Of a stretch of DNA of 64,000 bases, positions 49,230 to 61,224 are shown in pieces. The translations under genes and the position numbers were made by a program. The stretch spans positions 12,631,856 through 12,695,855 of the forward strand of contig NC_135246.1 in NCBI RefSeq assembly GCF_947623445.1, written 5' to 3'. The notes below the pieces were generated by a model, which was not told where the DNA came from, made no database searches, and saw nothing but the letters and a program-made list of their open reading frames with translations. This DNA comes from Clavelina lepadiformis. Its lineage: Eukaryota; Chordata; Ascidiacea; Aplousobranchia; Clavelinidae. How positions within the stretch are numbered: position 1 is the stretch's first letter; each line of letters starts with the position of its first letter.

Positions 49230-52200
49230 TCAGCTCCACACGGAGCTTAAGGACAAATCGGCCTCATTCATTCCTCTTAAATTCTGAAAAAGGCAAAAAT
49301 AATTAACGTAAATACGATAAATATCAATTTTGACGGACACACTACAAAAAACCGCCTAATATTTACTTGGAACTAGAATGTCTAGCCACCTGATTGTATC
49401 AAGCAGAAAGCTACAAAATGCTGTTAATACATTCACTTGATAGTTGGTACTGCTACTGTGTTTATGAAACCATTTGGTAAATACCTTGATGTTGCTTTCG
49501 TAGAATGTGAGATCGGACGTGACCAGACCGTGTTGCGGACCGCCATCATTGCGGACGTCATACTTACGTAACAAAGCACGCAATCTTTCCTTCAGATCAA
49601 CATTTAATTTCATTAAAATGCGACAGATCTGGTTCTGCGATACATGAAAGCGGACATAAATCGTAATAGGTTGACCGGTAAATACATCATAATCGCGAAT
49701 TCGTGACGTCATCTTTACCTCGGGAAGCAAAGAACTGACGGTATCGTGAAACTTGACAATCTGCTTACAAATGTTACGAAAGGCGTAAGACGGAACTGGT
49801 GCCTTGACCTCCCACTTCGATAGATACTTGTCAACAACGCCGGCCACTATCACGGTCAGCTTAGTTTCAACTTCGTTCACGTGATCCTGCAGGTAGAGAA
49901 ATGTTTATTGCCTCTCTTTTTGTTATGTTCAACATGGTGCTGATGTTTTACAATGGAACTGATTTGGGAAATAGGTTAAAATTAATACAAGGAAGAGCAG
50001 AATTTGAGTTCAGTGGACCATCCATAACAAACAGATTTTCCAATTTTGTTATAACTTTTTATATGATACAACATACACCAGAACCGTAATATTTACTAAA
50101 AGTTTTTGTTTCTGGAACACGGAAATGTGATTCATCTAACAGAAAGCAATAAAACAAACAATTAAGCGAAACCTTGTTACAACCAGTACGTTGTTATTTT
50201 AAAGAAATATTTTCGTGTTTCGCATGTTCTGCATGGCACTTTCTTTAAATTCATTCTCTAAAACGTGCGTTGAATAACAACTGTATGAAGACACGTTGGA
50301 AAAGTATACCTGGTAGTCTTTGGTTACATGATCAAAGTGACGCAAAACGCCGAGATGTTTCGATGACTTATCCTCCCCTGATTGGCTAATTTGATTCAAT
50401 TTCTCTTCAAAATGGTGTTTAATGGCAGGAATGCAGTAAAGTACCAACTATGAGAAATATAGTAAAAAAATAGGCAGATTTTACAATTTATTGAAGCCTT
50501 TTGGTGATATGCGATCACTTGCTCAATAAACATTTTGACACAATCTTAGAGTCAAAGGAGCATTTTTACCTGCAAACAACGAGATGCAAGGGCAAGATTT
50601 TTTGTTGTTATTGTCTTCAAACCGACCAGCTGAAGTGCTCCAGCTCCCAAAACCAGCTGACATGTCCGGGAATTAAAAAGGGTAAGGAGGTCACGGAGTC
50701 GATGAACCAGGTCCGGAGTTGAAGCAGGAAGATCATCGGAACATCTGAAGAAAGAAACATGACCTTGTGATGTACGTAATTGTAGACATTGTCCGCAATC
50801 GCCTCTCTCTCGTATGTCCAGTTTGTCCATCAATCACTATTCTTAACCCCTTTCAGCAACAACCATCACATGCAATAGATTTTGCAGAAATATTGTACTG
50901 TATGTTGAATTTAAGTGCATACTTGCAATACTCAGAAACCATTTTGAGCAATATAAGAACGGTTCCAACAACAGCATACTTCTTGCCATCAAGCAACAAG
51001 TATTCACTGGTTGCCTTCTGAGCTTTGCTGTAATAAAGATATGATACTCCATAAGCGAAATTTGATTGGAACAGATAAGAATTTGCAAGGAAGTAAATAA
51101 AAAGAAATTTATTGCACAGCTGTAAGTTGTTAGCAGGCTTCTCTTATACTCACTTGCGCTCTTTAGAAAGTTTATTTTGTTCGTTGAAGTGATTTGACAT
51201 CGTCCTTCCGCCCACCATCTTCTGTAGCAAGCCTGCCAGTTCTGATGGTACTTCCGCCTAAAAGAAGGCAACTTTTTACATCTTTAAAAAATGTATGACT
51301 TGACAAGGTATTCATGAACTTTATCTTTTTTGATAAATTTAAATCAGGCGCAATCCAAGCACTTTGTTATTCTCAATGTAAAGCAGCTAGAAAAATGTGA
51401 TACCTGCTTCCAGTTCTCATTGTCAAGAATAAGTGAAAGTTTGTTTCGCCTTTCTTCATGAAACCTGGTTACAAATCTGCCAGCTTGAGCTTGGAGAGCA
51501 TTTCGAAGGGCCCCGCTCAAACTTAGTTGACCCGAACCTGTAAGCACATGGCAGTATGACAATACCAAAGATACCAAAGCATCTGTTTATGTCAAGATAT
51601 AAAACACAAAGGGATTGAAATTTCACTAAAAATGCAATCTGCCAGTTTCTAAATTATTCAAAATAGTATGTTAATAGTACTATCACAAATGCTACCTGAC
51701 GATGCTTCAGGAGACTGTTGCTTTACAACTGCTTCTGATTCACTTTGGTAACGTTCAACTGACTTGGCAAGTTGAAGGAAGTCACCAGAACCAAGTTTGT
51801 CCAATGAACTGTCTTTGCCTTTAGCAATAAGCACCTTTACACACCTGTCAAAATATTTTTGCCATAAATTTCCATTTTATGGTGTACCTTTGTGGCTGCT
51901 CAACATAACCGAATATATGACATATATTGTTGTGAAGAGTTCAGTTTTAGTAGATTGCGGTTACACAAAATAGTTTACCTATCTTGTTGAAAGTTGCACG
52001 CCCAGCAAAGGAGGTCTCTGAGACTTGATGCAATATTGTCAAACTCTTCAGAGGTCAAAACTTCGTCTGAAGTAATCTGATTATCAGAATCCACCTGCAA
52101 AATATGAACAAAATTTAGTCTTTTCAATGGACTTTCACAGCTTTTAGCAAAAAATGATGATAACTGATTACACTTAACAACTACTAGAGTACACTTAATA

Positions 52201-55200
52201 CAAAGCTTGGGTCTAAGAAAGCAAAAAAATTCAAATGTTCACAACATCAAGTGATATAAATTCGTTTTGAAAGAAGTTAGACAAAAAGCACACTAATAAT
52301 GGAACATGACAATTACCTGTTCTGATAGATCATCCGAAGATGTAACATGATTGGAATATGGTAAGACTTTCGGTGACTTTGGAACATCAGCCGGTGACAC
52401 AAAGGTATCAGCAGCAGTGCTAATCAACTCATCTTCGTAACTGGCAAGTCCGTCCATTAAGCCAATTTCATTGAAGTCACTACTTTCATTAAGGTCACCC
52501 AAAAATGGATTATTTTCGTCTGCATACCCATTAACTTTCTTGTCATTAATAGCCTTTTCTGCAGATTTGTCATCGTTTAAAAAGGGATTTGATGAATCTT
52601 GATCTAACGATGCATCTTCAAAAGGGTTCAACTTTTCATCATAATCGCTATTTGATGTGGAGTCTAAAAATGGGTTTGAAGTCCCGTTGCTCATATTTTC
52701 GTCGCCTGTCCTTTTTTCTGAAACACTTTTCAGTTTTGTTTTGATAGGAATTTTTCTTCTTGTTGACAGATAAGTTTTGGTAAATTTACTCTTGTGATGA
52801 ATTCGACAAACATCACCCCTTGTTACTGAGTCACGAGCAACACCATTCAGCAAATCTATCAACGCCTTCACTCGTCTATACAAAGCATCAGTCAGATCAG
52901 TTCTAATTGCAATCATCATAACACCAATAGCTACGGGTGGCTTCAAAAGTTACAACTTGAGTCGCAAGGATCACTACATGGACATGACTTTTTTCAACTG
53001 ATTCAGGGAAAGAAAAATTTTCTTTGAACCTACGTTTTTCTATTTCTATACTTGGGTTGTTCTTGCTATCGTTGCAGTGATCCAAGCAAACCTGTGTATT
53101 TTTGATGCACCCTGACAGGTCTAGTTATAAGATAATAATGAATAATTTCACAACTCTTCACAGTGATGATGTAACCACAGGTTTGCTAATTGTTCTTAGC
53201 ATTCAGCTAACCACTGGCTCGAACATACCTCAGCAAGACAAGAAGGTTATCAAAAAGTGTGTCAAGAAGAAGAATCCATTCTGAGAATTCGAGCGACCTC
53301 ATCCTTGATGCTAGAGTTTCAGCTTCTTCGCCAGGACCTCCAACTGCTTCCGAAACAGTCTCTCGAATGATAGTTTTAACCGCAACTTCAATTTCATTCC
53401 TTATACAAACATGAGAACACCATGTTCAATATTTGAGTGCACAACATGCAGAATGTTTGTCTAAAATTCTCTGATATGGGGTGAAAATTCATAATGACAT
53501 GAGTGGATGTAAGGATTTTTAGCATTTTGTTACAACTACTTATTTTGCCACCAAAAATGTGGAAAAATACATATTAAAATTTCACTAATCATCTTTAAAG
53601 AAAACAAACTAAAACAGATGTACAAAAATATTAAATTCCAGCTCAAACAAATGTTTACGTGTTCTCACAACAATTATATCACATAGTAATTATTCTTGGT
53701 AACTGTACCAGGACTGAAGAATCTGGACAATCTTTGTATGATTACGTACTTTCTAAATTAAGTACTGTAACTCGAGTGACAAGTAACCAATATTTTCAGC
53801 CAGCTATCATATTCAGTAAAGTACATTAGGATTAAGCCACTCTTCGCAACAGTATAGTGGGATACCTAAAATCGGGGAAAAAATCAAACTGGCCCTGACG
53901 AAGCAGTCCAAGAACAACAGCAGTGAGTCGGTGAGGATCAGCACACATGTGACCTTCATCAACACCTCTGTGGATTTCAGTTCGCAAGCATTCGTCCATT
54001 TCTTGCTTCATCATGTGACCGATCACGCGTTCCATTTCAGTCAGCTGACTGCTTAAATGCCTGCAAAATTGAGATATAAGCAGGAAGTTATGCAAATGTT
54101 TCATGTCCTTTGTCCATTCTAAAGTCAGTGATAACTGATCCAGCACAGCTTATCATTATCACAGTACAATAAATCAGTTAAAATCTTTTTTGAGATATCC
54201 ATATCCATATGTATCTCTGCAATCAGTAAAGGAGATCTAAGTTAGTCATGTCGGAAAAAGTTACTTAATATAAACAATAACAATTTTATTTTGTAATCCC
54301 TCATTTCAAAGATTAAGATCATGAATTAAACAACTTTGGCCGAAATATTAACTATACATAATTATGACATGCCTGAAGCAATGTAAACCAGCTAATTCTT
54401 GATGTAAGACATCCTGTGTGGTTCGAATGAGATCAAGAGAACCAGCATACTCGCTAGTTTGCAAAAGGAGCTGGATGGTGGGTTGAGTTTGATGTACGGT
54501 TACCATCATATGGAGTTTTTCAACCAAATGATTAGCGTTGAGATATGTACGCCTCAAATTCACCACCTAACAACAAGAAACCATATGCTTAAAAGTAATA
54601 CATAATACATATGCCTAAAAGACTTGTTTGAAGCGACAAATATGTTATTCAAAGTAATATTTAGTACTGACTCGTAATGAATTTGACACAACGTTGCTCT
54701 TCACTTGTTTGACTTTGTTGATCAATTCTTTTACACTTGTCATGGTTGCGTTCAAGTATTCCTGTTAACATATATGTTAACTTTCTGTGTACACTTTCCA
54801 TATACAGTAAAACTGCTTATTCACTGCAAATTATCTAAAATGGTTGCATGCCAATATGCTAATTGTTTCTAGTTCCAAGAGAATTGTTGATATTGCAAAC
54901 ATTGATTAAAGCTAGCATAGTTTTTGATTGTCAAGCAATTCCATTAGGTACCTAGAAATAAATTTTAATAAAACATATTACAGAGATCTGATATATTCAT
55001 TTTATCGCAACTTTTTTTGACATTAATCCAGTTGAGTATGAGCAGTTGAATGTTGAATAACATAGCTCAGGAAAATTACAACTTTCACTATTACTGTAGT
55101 TATCGTAACTTTGCTCATATGAAAAAGAATAGGTATGTATGTATATACTAAAAATAAATCGTGCTCGTTAAAAAAGATTCCAAAAAATAGCAATCAATTT

Positions 55201-57756
55201 AAAAAAGGTAAAAGTACTTACATGGAGTTCATCGTGAGACGCCATCGCTTTAAAAAACGCATCGGATTGTAAAGAGATCTGTCTGACAATGGCCATTTCA
55301 ACTCTGTCTAAGTAATGGTTCAATTTTTCTTGCAGCAACTTTGATGAAGACATTTCCCGGCGATGAATACTATGAATAAAGCAACTCACTCTATTCAAAC
55401 AATGACAACTAATCAGACATTTATTTGAAACAAACTGCCTACTTTCTAGAGATAAAAATATTGAGTAGGCCTACAAATTAACTCAGTGATGTAATCGTTA
55501 TTACATAAAACACATTTTCACATCTCTAGTATTTCTAGAATAAAACTGCTAAAACCTTGATGCATCTACTGATTTTTCAGCAACAGTAAGGACAGATGCA
55601 AAGATGTGGTGATTTCCCATGTTAAAATCTGTTCGGAGGAAAATCTTTGGAAGAGCATCCAAAGCAAGTCGAGTTTTCATAATTGCATCACGCTCTTGTT
55701 GAGCCACCAGCGCAGATTTAATGACAGTCTTGTTGCTGCTGTAAGATTAACGTAGATACGATTTTGACTATATGACTTGTAACGAGATTAGCGTAATATT
55801 CTTAACAACAACATGATTGCATTTTTTACACAGATTCACCTCACAAAGCTACTACTTTGTGCATCAGAATTTAAGTCTTGTTCTTCATCATCGATTTTGC
55901 GAAGATTTTTTGGAGACTGACTGTCATGTCGGAGCAGCTGATCAGCATTTTCAGCAAGATAATCAGCAAAATGACCACGTTGGACATTTGGGATCCATTT
56001 TGAGCGTCTGATAGATGCACCTGTAATTGCTTTTTGTTTAAGATCCGATTATACAAAAGCAGTTTTTCACTTGTAAGCTAAACTATAGTTATACTATTTG
56101 TAAAGCAAAAAAATACTAATATTGATAGCGGATTAGCAATACATAGCTTAATAAACCTGAAAAATTGAAGTAGGGGTGGACAACAAATTAGGATTACTGA
56201 AGTCAATTGCAAAACATCTTAGACATAGTAAAACCTTTGAGGTTTACCCATTAACTCCATTTCATTATTCATCTTAACAGAGTTCATTAAACATTTTGTT
56301 ACCAGTACAGCAGAAAAAGAACGATAGATGTATTTAGAAATGGAAACTTTGTGGTTGGTACACTCCGTAACACAGCTACATTCCCTTAAAGAACACGTAT
56401 CATTGAAAGACCTTAAATGGAAATGGCGAAAAGTTATGAAAATGGAAAATCCAGATTAAAATCATCATTGCTTGCTTTACTCAATCAAAAAGTAGCTTCT
56501 GCAACTGCTACACTTTATAAAAAAGGTGATATAGACTTTTATGAACTTTTAACCAGATACACAGATAGTGACATTAATGCTTTCCTGGGTCAAACTCTAT
56601 CTAAATAACTATTGTATTAATATCACTAACTACTGTTTGAGGTTGGAAAAATTATAGTTAGAAAAGTGAGGCACTGTCGGACAACTAGAGCTTAACCTTC
56701 TTATTAGCTTATCATAATGCTTAAATATAATGTGCCCTTGTTTCTAAAAGCAGATTAGTTTTATTCTGACTCCTGTTTTCTACAAAATTTCATAAGGATT
56801 GGGAGGATATCATAAAAAGACTTTTACATGAAACCATTAGTTGTACAAACCATTTTATCCAAATCTGGTTTTCCAATTATTGCTAAAACACGTAACGTGT
56901 TCTCGTGTTTAACTGTGTTATTGTTAATTGGGTCCCAAATGATTTTAGCATTACTTGTAGAAGAATAAGGAAGCCTGGAAACGAATAGCAAAATAATAAT
57001 AGCACCTTCTGTTTTTAGTAGCAATCGCACTAGTTATGAATTACTATTAATTTTGCACTAGTGATCTCACTTATGATCACCACTGCCCATAATCTTTAAA
57101 ATTCTTTCCGCATATCAAACATATTTAAGCACAAGTGTACTCAGTGACATGGTAGCGATAAAAAGTATTTAGAAATGGAAACCTTGTGGTCGGTAAACTC
57201 AGTAACACATCTACATTCCCTTAAAGGACATGCATCTTGGAAAAACTAAATCCTAGGGATATTAATGATTGCTTTGTTTTGGTTCATTGTTACCGAGGAT
57301 AGGTAAAATACTAAGGTTATTAGACAACTCAACTAAAATCTATTGCAATTTGACAACAAATTGTATCAAAATATAAATTTATAGTAGTGTCCCACACACG
57401 AAATTTCACCTTGAAATCATTATGGAGACATAAAAAAGAATGGTAAAGATGCATACATGCCACATAGTGTATAATGGCTTATCGAATATAAGTTCAAAAA
57501 TTCTCAATGAAGTATGTTATATACAGTTCTAACTTTGAATTAAACCATTATTATTATCTATATATACAAAGTCAAACTAACCTGGAGGAAGCTCCCTGAA
57601 TGTTTCACCCCAGGTTTTGGTAAAAAGATCATAATCTCGCCGAACTTTTCTGGGGTCATTAAGCAATGCAGCTAAATTTACTTTGCAGTCATGCACTGTC
57701 CACTTTCGTTTCTTAAATTCAGCCTTGTAGGGCAAATCTTCTAAAGGCGCACTCAT
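49230..57756 (-). CDS. VPS54: Vacuolar protein sorting-associated protein 54 (GARP complex subunit)
   Basis: Tethers endosome-derived vesicles at the trans-Golgi network. Exons: 57582-57756, 55840-56020, 55556-55738, 55222-55369, 54672-54761, 54373-54566, 53866-54060, 53229-53399, 52317-52902, 51979-52094, 51696-51844, 51404-51537, 51154-51257, 50923-51027, 50570-50744, 50310-50447, 49719-49886, 49485-49634, 49230-49283. These join in phase to 1071 residues (human 977). Matches to VPS54 include RKWTVHDCKVNL, SKLLQEKLNHYLDRVE, VTVHQTQPTIQLLLQTSE, FVTRFHEERRNKLSL, CQLVLGAGALQLVGLKTITT, HFDHVTKDY, KWEVKAPVPSYAFRNICKQ and NDGGPQHGLVT. The exon at 52317-52902 carries four NPF motifs (residues about 522, 538, 551, 577) in an acidic linker. 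One intron (54061-54372) uses a GC donor. The start is the first ATG before the conserved N-terminus; human VPS54 has about 60 more residues there. Confidence 0.95.
56347..56608 (+). other. Small open frames in VPS54 intron 1, opposite strand
   Basis: Within the first VPS54 intron, on the plus strand, a frame of about 39 codons starts at the ATG near 56340 and overlaps a 63-codon frame (56417-56608) that ends in TAA. The second has charged helical composition (KSSLLALLNQKVASATATLYKK). About 80 bp of the first part recur at 57160-57245 with substitutions. No family is recognised. A short nested gene, an old transposon fragment or chance are all possible. Confidence 0.25.
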
Positions 57757-58759
57757 AATTTCAAATCATTTCATTTGTAAAATCTTAGACATATTTTAAA
57801 ATGCAGACGAACTGTAATAATGGTTTGTGCATGACATAAGGATGAACGTATGGAACAAGCTTTAAATGCATTTTTCATGAACCTATTACTAAAACAACAG
57901 ACATGGTAATTTTTAAGCATATACTCGAACTGCTCAAGTTAATGTTGCACAGATAAATAAACCAACCAATTAATCAATTTGTGGTGTCTAATAAAACCAA
58001 TTGTACACAACAACAGAAAAAATTTTTTCATAAGTTGTGGTAAAAATGGTTGATGCTGTTACTGCATACCATGTTTATACCCTGAATGTTTTTTTAAATA
58101 AATGCAAAAGTGACTGCAAATTAAGAGTAAATAGCACAAAATAATGTCATTTTTGACAGCTTAGACTGCAACACTGTTTGATTCTTTGGTTTACTAAATG
58201 CAATTGCTACAATAGGGTAGGTCTAATACGTAACAAGTTTGTTTTTTCGCATTTTGCATTCTTTCTGTGGCCCAGATTGGGAAGTTTGCAGTTTTTGGGT
58301 GAGAAATCCCCCACACAACAAGACAAAACAATAGCCATTATATGTGAAACTAATTTTAATCTCTCGTGCACATGGCAAACTTTCCAATCTGATCTGCGGC
58401 CTTGTTTTGCCCACATGTAATGCAAAGTGCTGACCTTGGACACTATTGGTCACTTGTTTCTATTTTCAAAGACCAGAGTTTTTGTACCAATCGAATATTC
58501 AGTTACTGGTTATTCAATTAAATGATCAACCAACAAAAATTGACGGACATTTCAACTAAAGGATTTTTTCACAGCAACGACATCTCAACCTCTTTATGTA
58601 TAATTGCATGTATGCATATTTGTTCAATGTTCATGTATGTACTCGCGTATACCAATGGATCAAAGATGACATCAAACTACAGTGAGTAGCAATGTCATCA
58701 TATCTCTTCAAACATACTGACATAATTATCAAATAGCCTAGTAGCAACCGTTACATTGC
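57757..58759. other. 5' flank of VPS54 and spacer
   Basis: AT-rich. Short frames overlap on both strands at 58178-58453 and none is supported. No clear TATA box is seen before the VPS54 start codon. Confidence 0.4.
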
Positions 58760-59070
58760 ATGGTATGGTATGGTATGATAATCGTTATCTTCCAATTATG
58801 GAAACTCTTTGCACAATTTAAACTTGGCGATGATTCCTCATTGCTAGAGTGCTGGTTACCAAGATAGCCCTCAGGCCTTTACAGTGCCACAGAGTATCAA
58901 ACACGAACATGAACCGCATATATTGCGAGACCACCGCTCGAACCAGTCGATTGTCAGGCCAACTAATAGCAATAGCATCCGCTCTTTCGGTTATGACCTT
59001 GCCACCTGGACGCCGGTGTTTAATAGTACCTCTGTTAGGTCTACCTAACAGTCTAATGACAGAATGAAGG
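58760..59070 (-). repeat. SINE-like element, copy 2
   Basis: Read on the minus strand it has a B-box-like GACTGGTTCGAGCGG near the 5' part, a body, the 3' end shared with 17225-17345, and a simple tail (ATACC)n. A weak A-box-like region (AAGAGCGGATGC) lies upstream. Pol III-type head, unique body and short tandem tail together fit a SINE; the 5' limit is uncertain. The 133-codon minus frame across it is not a gene. Confidence 0.5.
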
Positions 59071-61049
59071 CTAAAGGCTTTACTTGAAAACATTACACGG
59101 CCAGTATAATTTAAGTATGAAGGGGGGATGTGCAATACAATACGTTTCAACAAACAAGAAAAGGCATAACCTATATTGCTAAAGACTGATAGAGCAAAGA
59201 AAACATTCTTTTCTACCAATTTTGGTCCTAACCGGTCCTAACAGCTCAACAGGGATATAACAAAAAGGGGATTTTATGTATCATATCCAGATGTCTTGAC
59301 GTCAAGACTTGATATGGTATAAAGACATCCTATATTACATAACTTACTTCATAACCACGTATTTTCGATCGAACTCCAGCTGTTAGGTAAGTTTCTGGGG
59401 TTCGTTGGAGATCAAGGCATGCACTCTGTTTGTATAATATATGTTATTTAGTTTTACCGAAGGGCTTAGTGAATGCATGTATCAAGCTTGCAGGGTTAAG
59501 TAGTCAATATATCTATCAAGTTTTGGAATCACTGCTACATAAAGAAAACCATAAATTTTTTTAACATGTACCGTTGTACATTGCACAGTGGAAAAAAACA
59601 AAAATAACAACTACACAGTTCGTATCGTAGTATCGTGCAACTTATCTTGTCAATTGCCCATTTTTAACAGAAAGTGTGATTTGTAAAACACTACAAACAT
59701 TTTTCAGGATACCTGGTAATTTTCTCTTTAAAATATTCCTATAAAAAATTAGTTTCCGAACATATCGTGTGATTTTAGATTTTTAATGGAAGGTCTATAG
59801 GCCTACTTATGTGACAGAGCTAATTAAAATTCTACATTGCAAGTTTCGCGTTAGCTTGCGGACGTAAATACTTGTTGACATATTTTTTAGATGTATTGAC
59901 ATGTAGAATTATTAATTTACAGAAGTCATATATTAATGTTCATGCATGAGCTATAAATTAACAGTTTGCTACAGTTTTGCAACTTTTGCTAAATGTACAA
60001 TTTGAAATAAACATTATTTTCTAATCAAGCAATCATAACATCAAACTTGACAAGATTAATAACCAAATTTTTGCCGGATATAGACATTTCAGTCGGACCA
60101 TTATTACTACGCCCGCCTACGAAAACGACACGCTTCCGTGATGTCATTCTGGATATTCCCCTTCGCGGATGAGTTCTTTCTGATTTAACGGCAAACTTTA
60201 TTGCAGCCAGTTTGTTAGTGGAATGTGAAGACATTTCAATACTTTAACATTTAAGTATAGGCTACGCCTGTGGCTGTGCATAACTTTAAAGATGAGCTAT
60301 TCTGCTGCAAAGTTTAGTGCTGAGTTGAGTTGAGTGAGTGCTTTGCTGTAGCTGCATTTTTGCCACTGGCTGTAAAACATAAAATGCTTGCAAAAAATGC
60401 AGATGTTAATTTATTTACAAGGCGTCATTTTCGAATGCGAATTGCCAAATACTTACAAGTTTACGAAATTTTACTGCGACGCCACAAGAGGGAGTTAATG
60501 GGCTGTGATCATTTGATTCATCTTTTCCCTTTCGTAGAAATCGCTTTTCAAGTCGCGTTTATAAGGAAAGGTTTTACAAAGAGTCACTCACGTCGAACAT
60601 AGGGTCTTAGAAATAATGATCAGTTCAATCATTTTAGTTCAATAGAAAGCCTCAAGCTGTAAGGATTAATCGAATCGAAAATTAGCAATACGGTGCTTAC
60701 CGTACTTTTCGCTCGCGTTTAGAATTTGCCGAAAAAACTAACGAGCTGCAAAGCTAATAGGGCGCGTGTCAGATTCCTTGTAATAACAATGATAATTATA
60801 ATCCCATTAATTAGGTATTGTTCTGATAAAAGTAAGAATTATTACAAATCCTGTTCTTTTCTAGAGCATAGTTTACGAGAAGGTAGATTTTTCCCGCTTT
60901 CGTCATTCTACAAATGCAGATTTCTGTCAATGTTGCTGTGAATTTACCACGAATTTACAATATCGCGTATTTTGAAAAAAGTCTGAAAAAATTTAATTTG
61001 TGCTGTTTTCTTCAGACGTATTGTTGAGTGCGAGATTATCTATTTTTTG
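59071..61049. other. Spacer left of the edge gene
   Basis: Frames at 60025-60234 (minus) and 60330-60602 (plus) are 69 and 90 codons long without linked exons or recognisable motifs. Nothing else can be supported. Confidence 0.4.
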
Positions 61050-61224
61050 ATGAAAATTATGACTATGCATTTGCATTACCAAACGTCGACTCATCCCGGA
61101 ACAAGCAACGACATTCTGCCGCAAGTTTGCCCGTCGAACTCGGTAGGTATGTACGCGGGTCACCCGGTGTCTGCTGAAACAGCGTATTATCCTTATCCAT
61201 CGGCGAGCTACAGCAATATTACAG
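61050..61224 (+). CDS. Possible first coding exon of a gene leaving the window
   Basis: An ATG at 61050 opens 58 codons that end at a good donor (ATTACAG|GTAATT). The peptide is His/Tyr/Pro/Ser-rich (NSVGMYAGHPVSAETAYYPY), a composition common in the N-termini of homeobox and other developmental transcription factors, but no domain is present. No following exon was recognised up to 64000. If real, the gene has a long first intron and continues to the right. Confidence 0.35.

Noticed and set aside
56824-57030. Minus-strand frame with LPYSSTSNAKIIWDP considered as VPS54 exon 2
   Set aside because: Its phase fits neither neighbour, and the first VPS54 exon joins 55840-56020 directly in phase with a good match to the vertebrate N-terminus.
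58818-59219. 133-codon minus-strand ORF
   Set aside because: It lies over the SINE-like repeat and runs into its simple tail.
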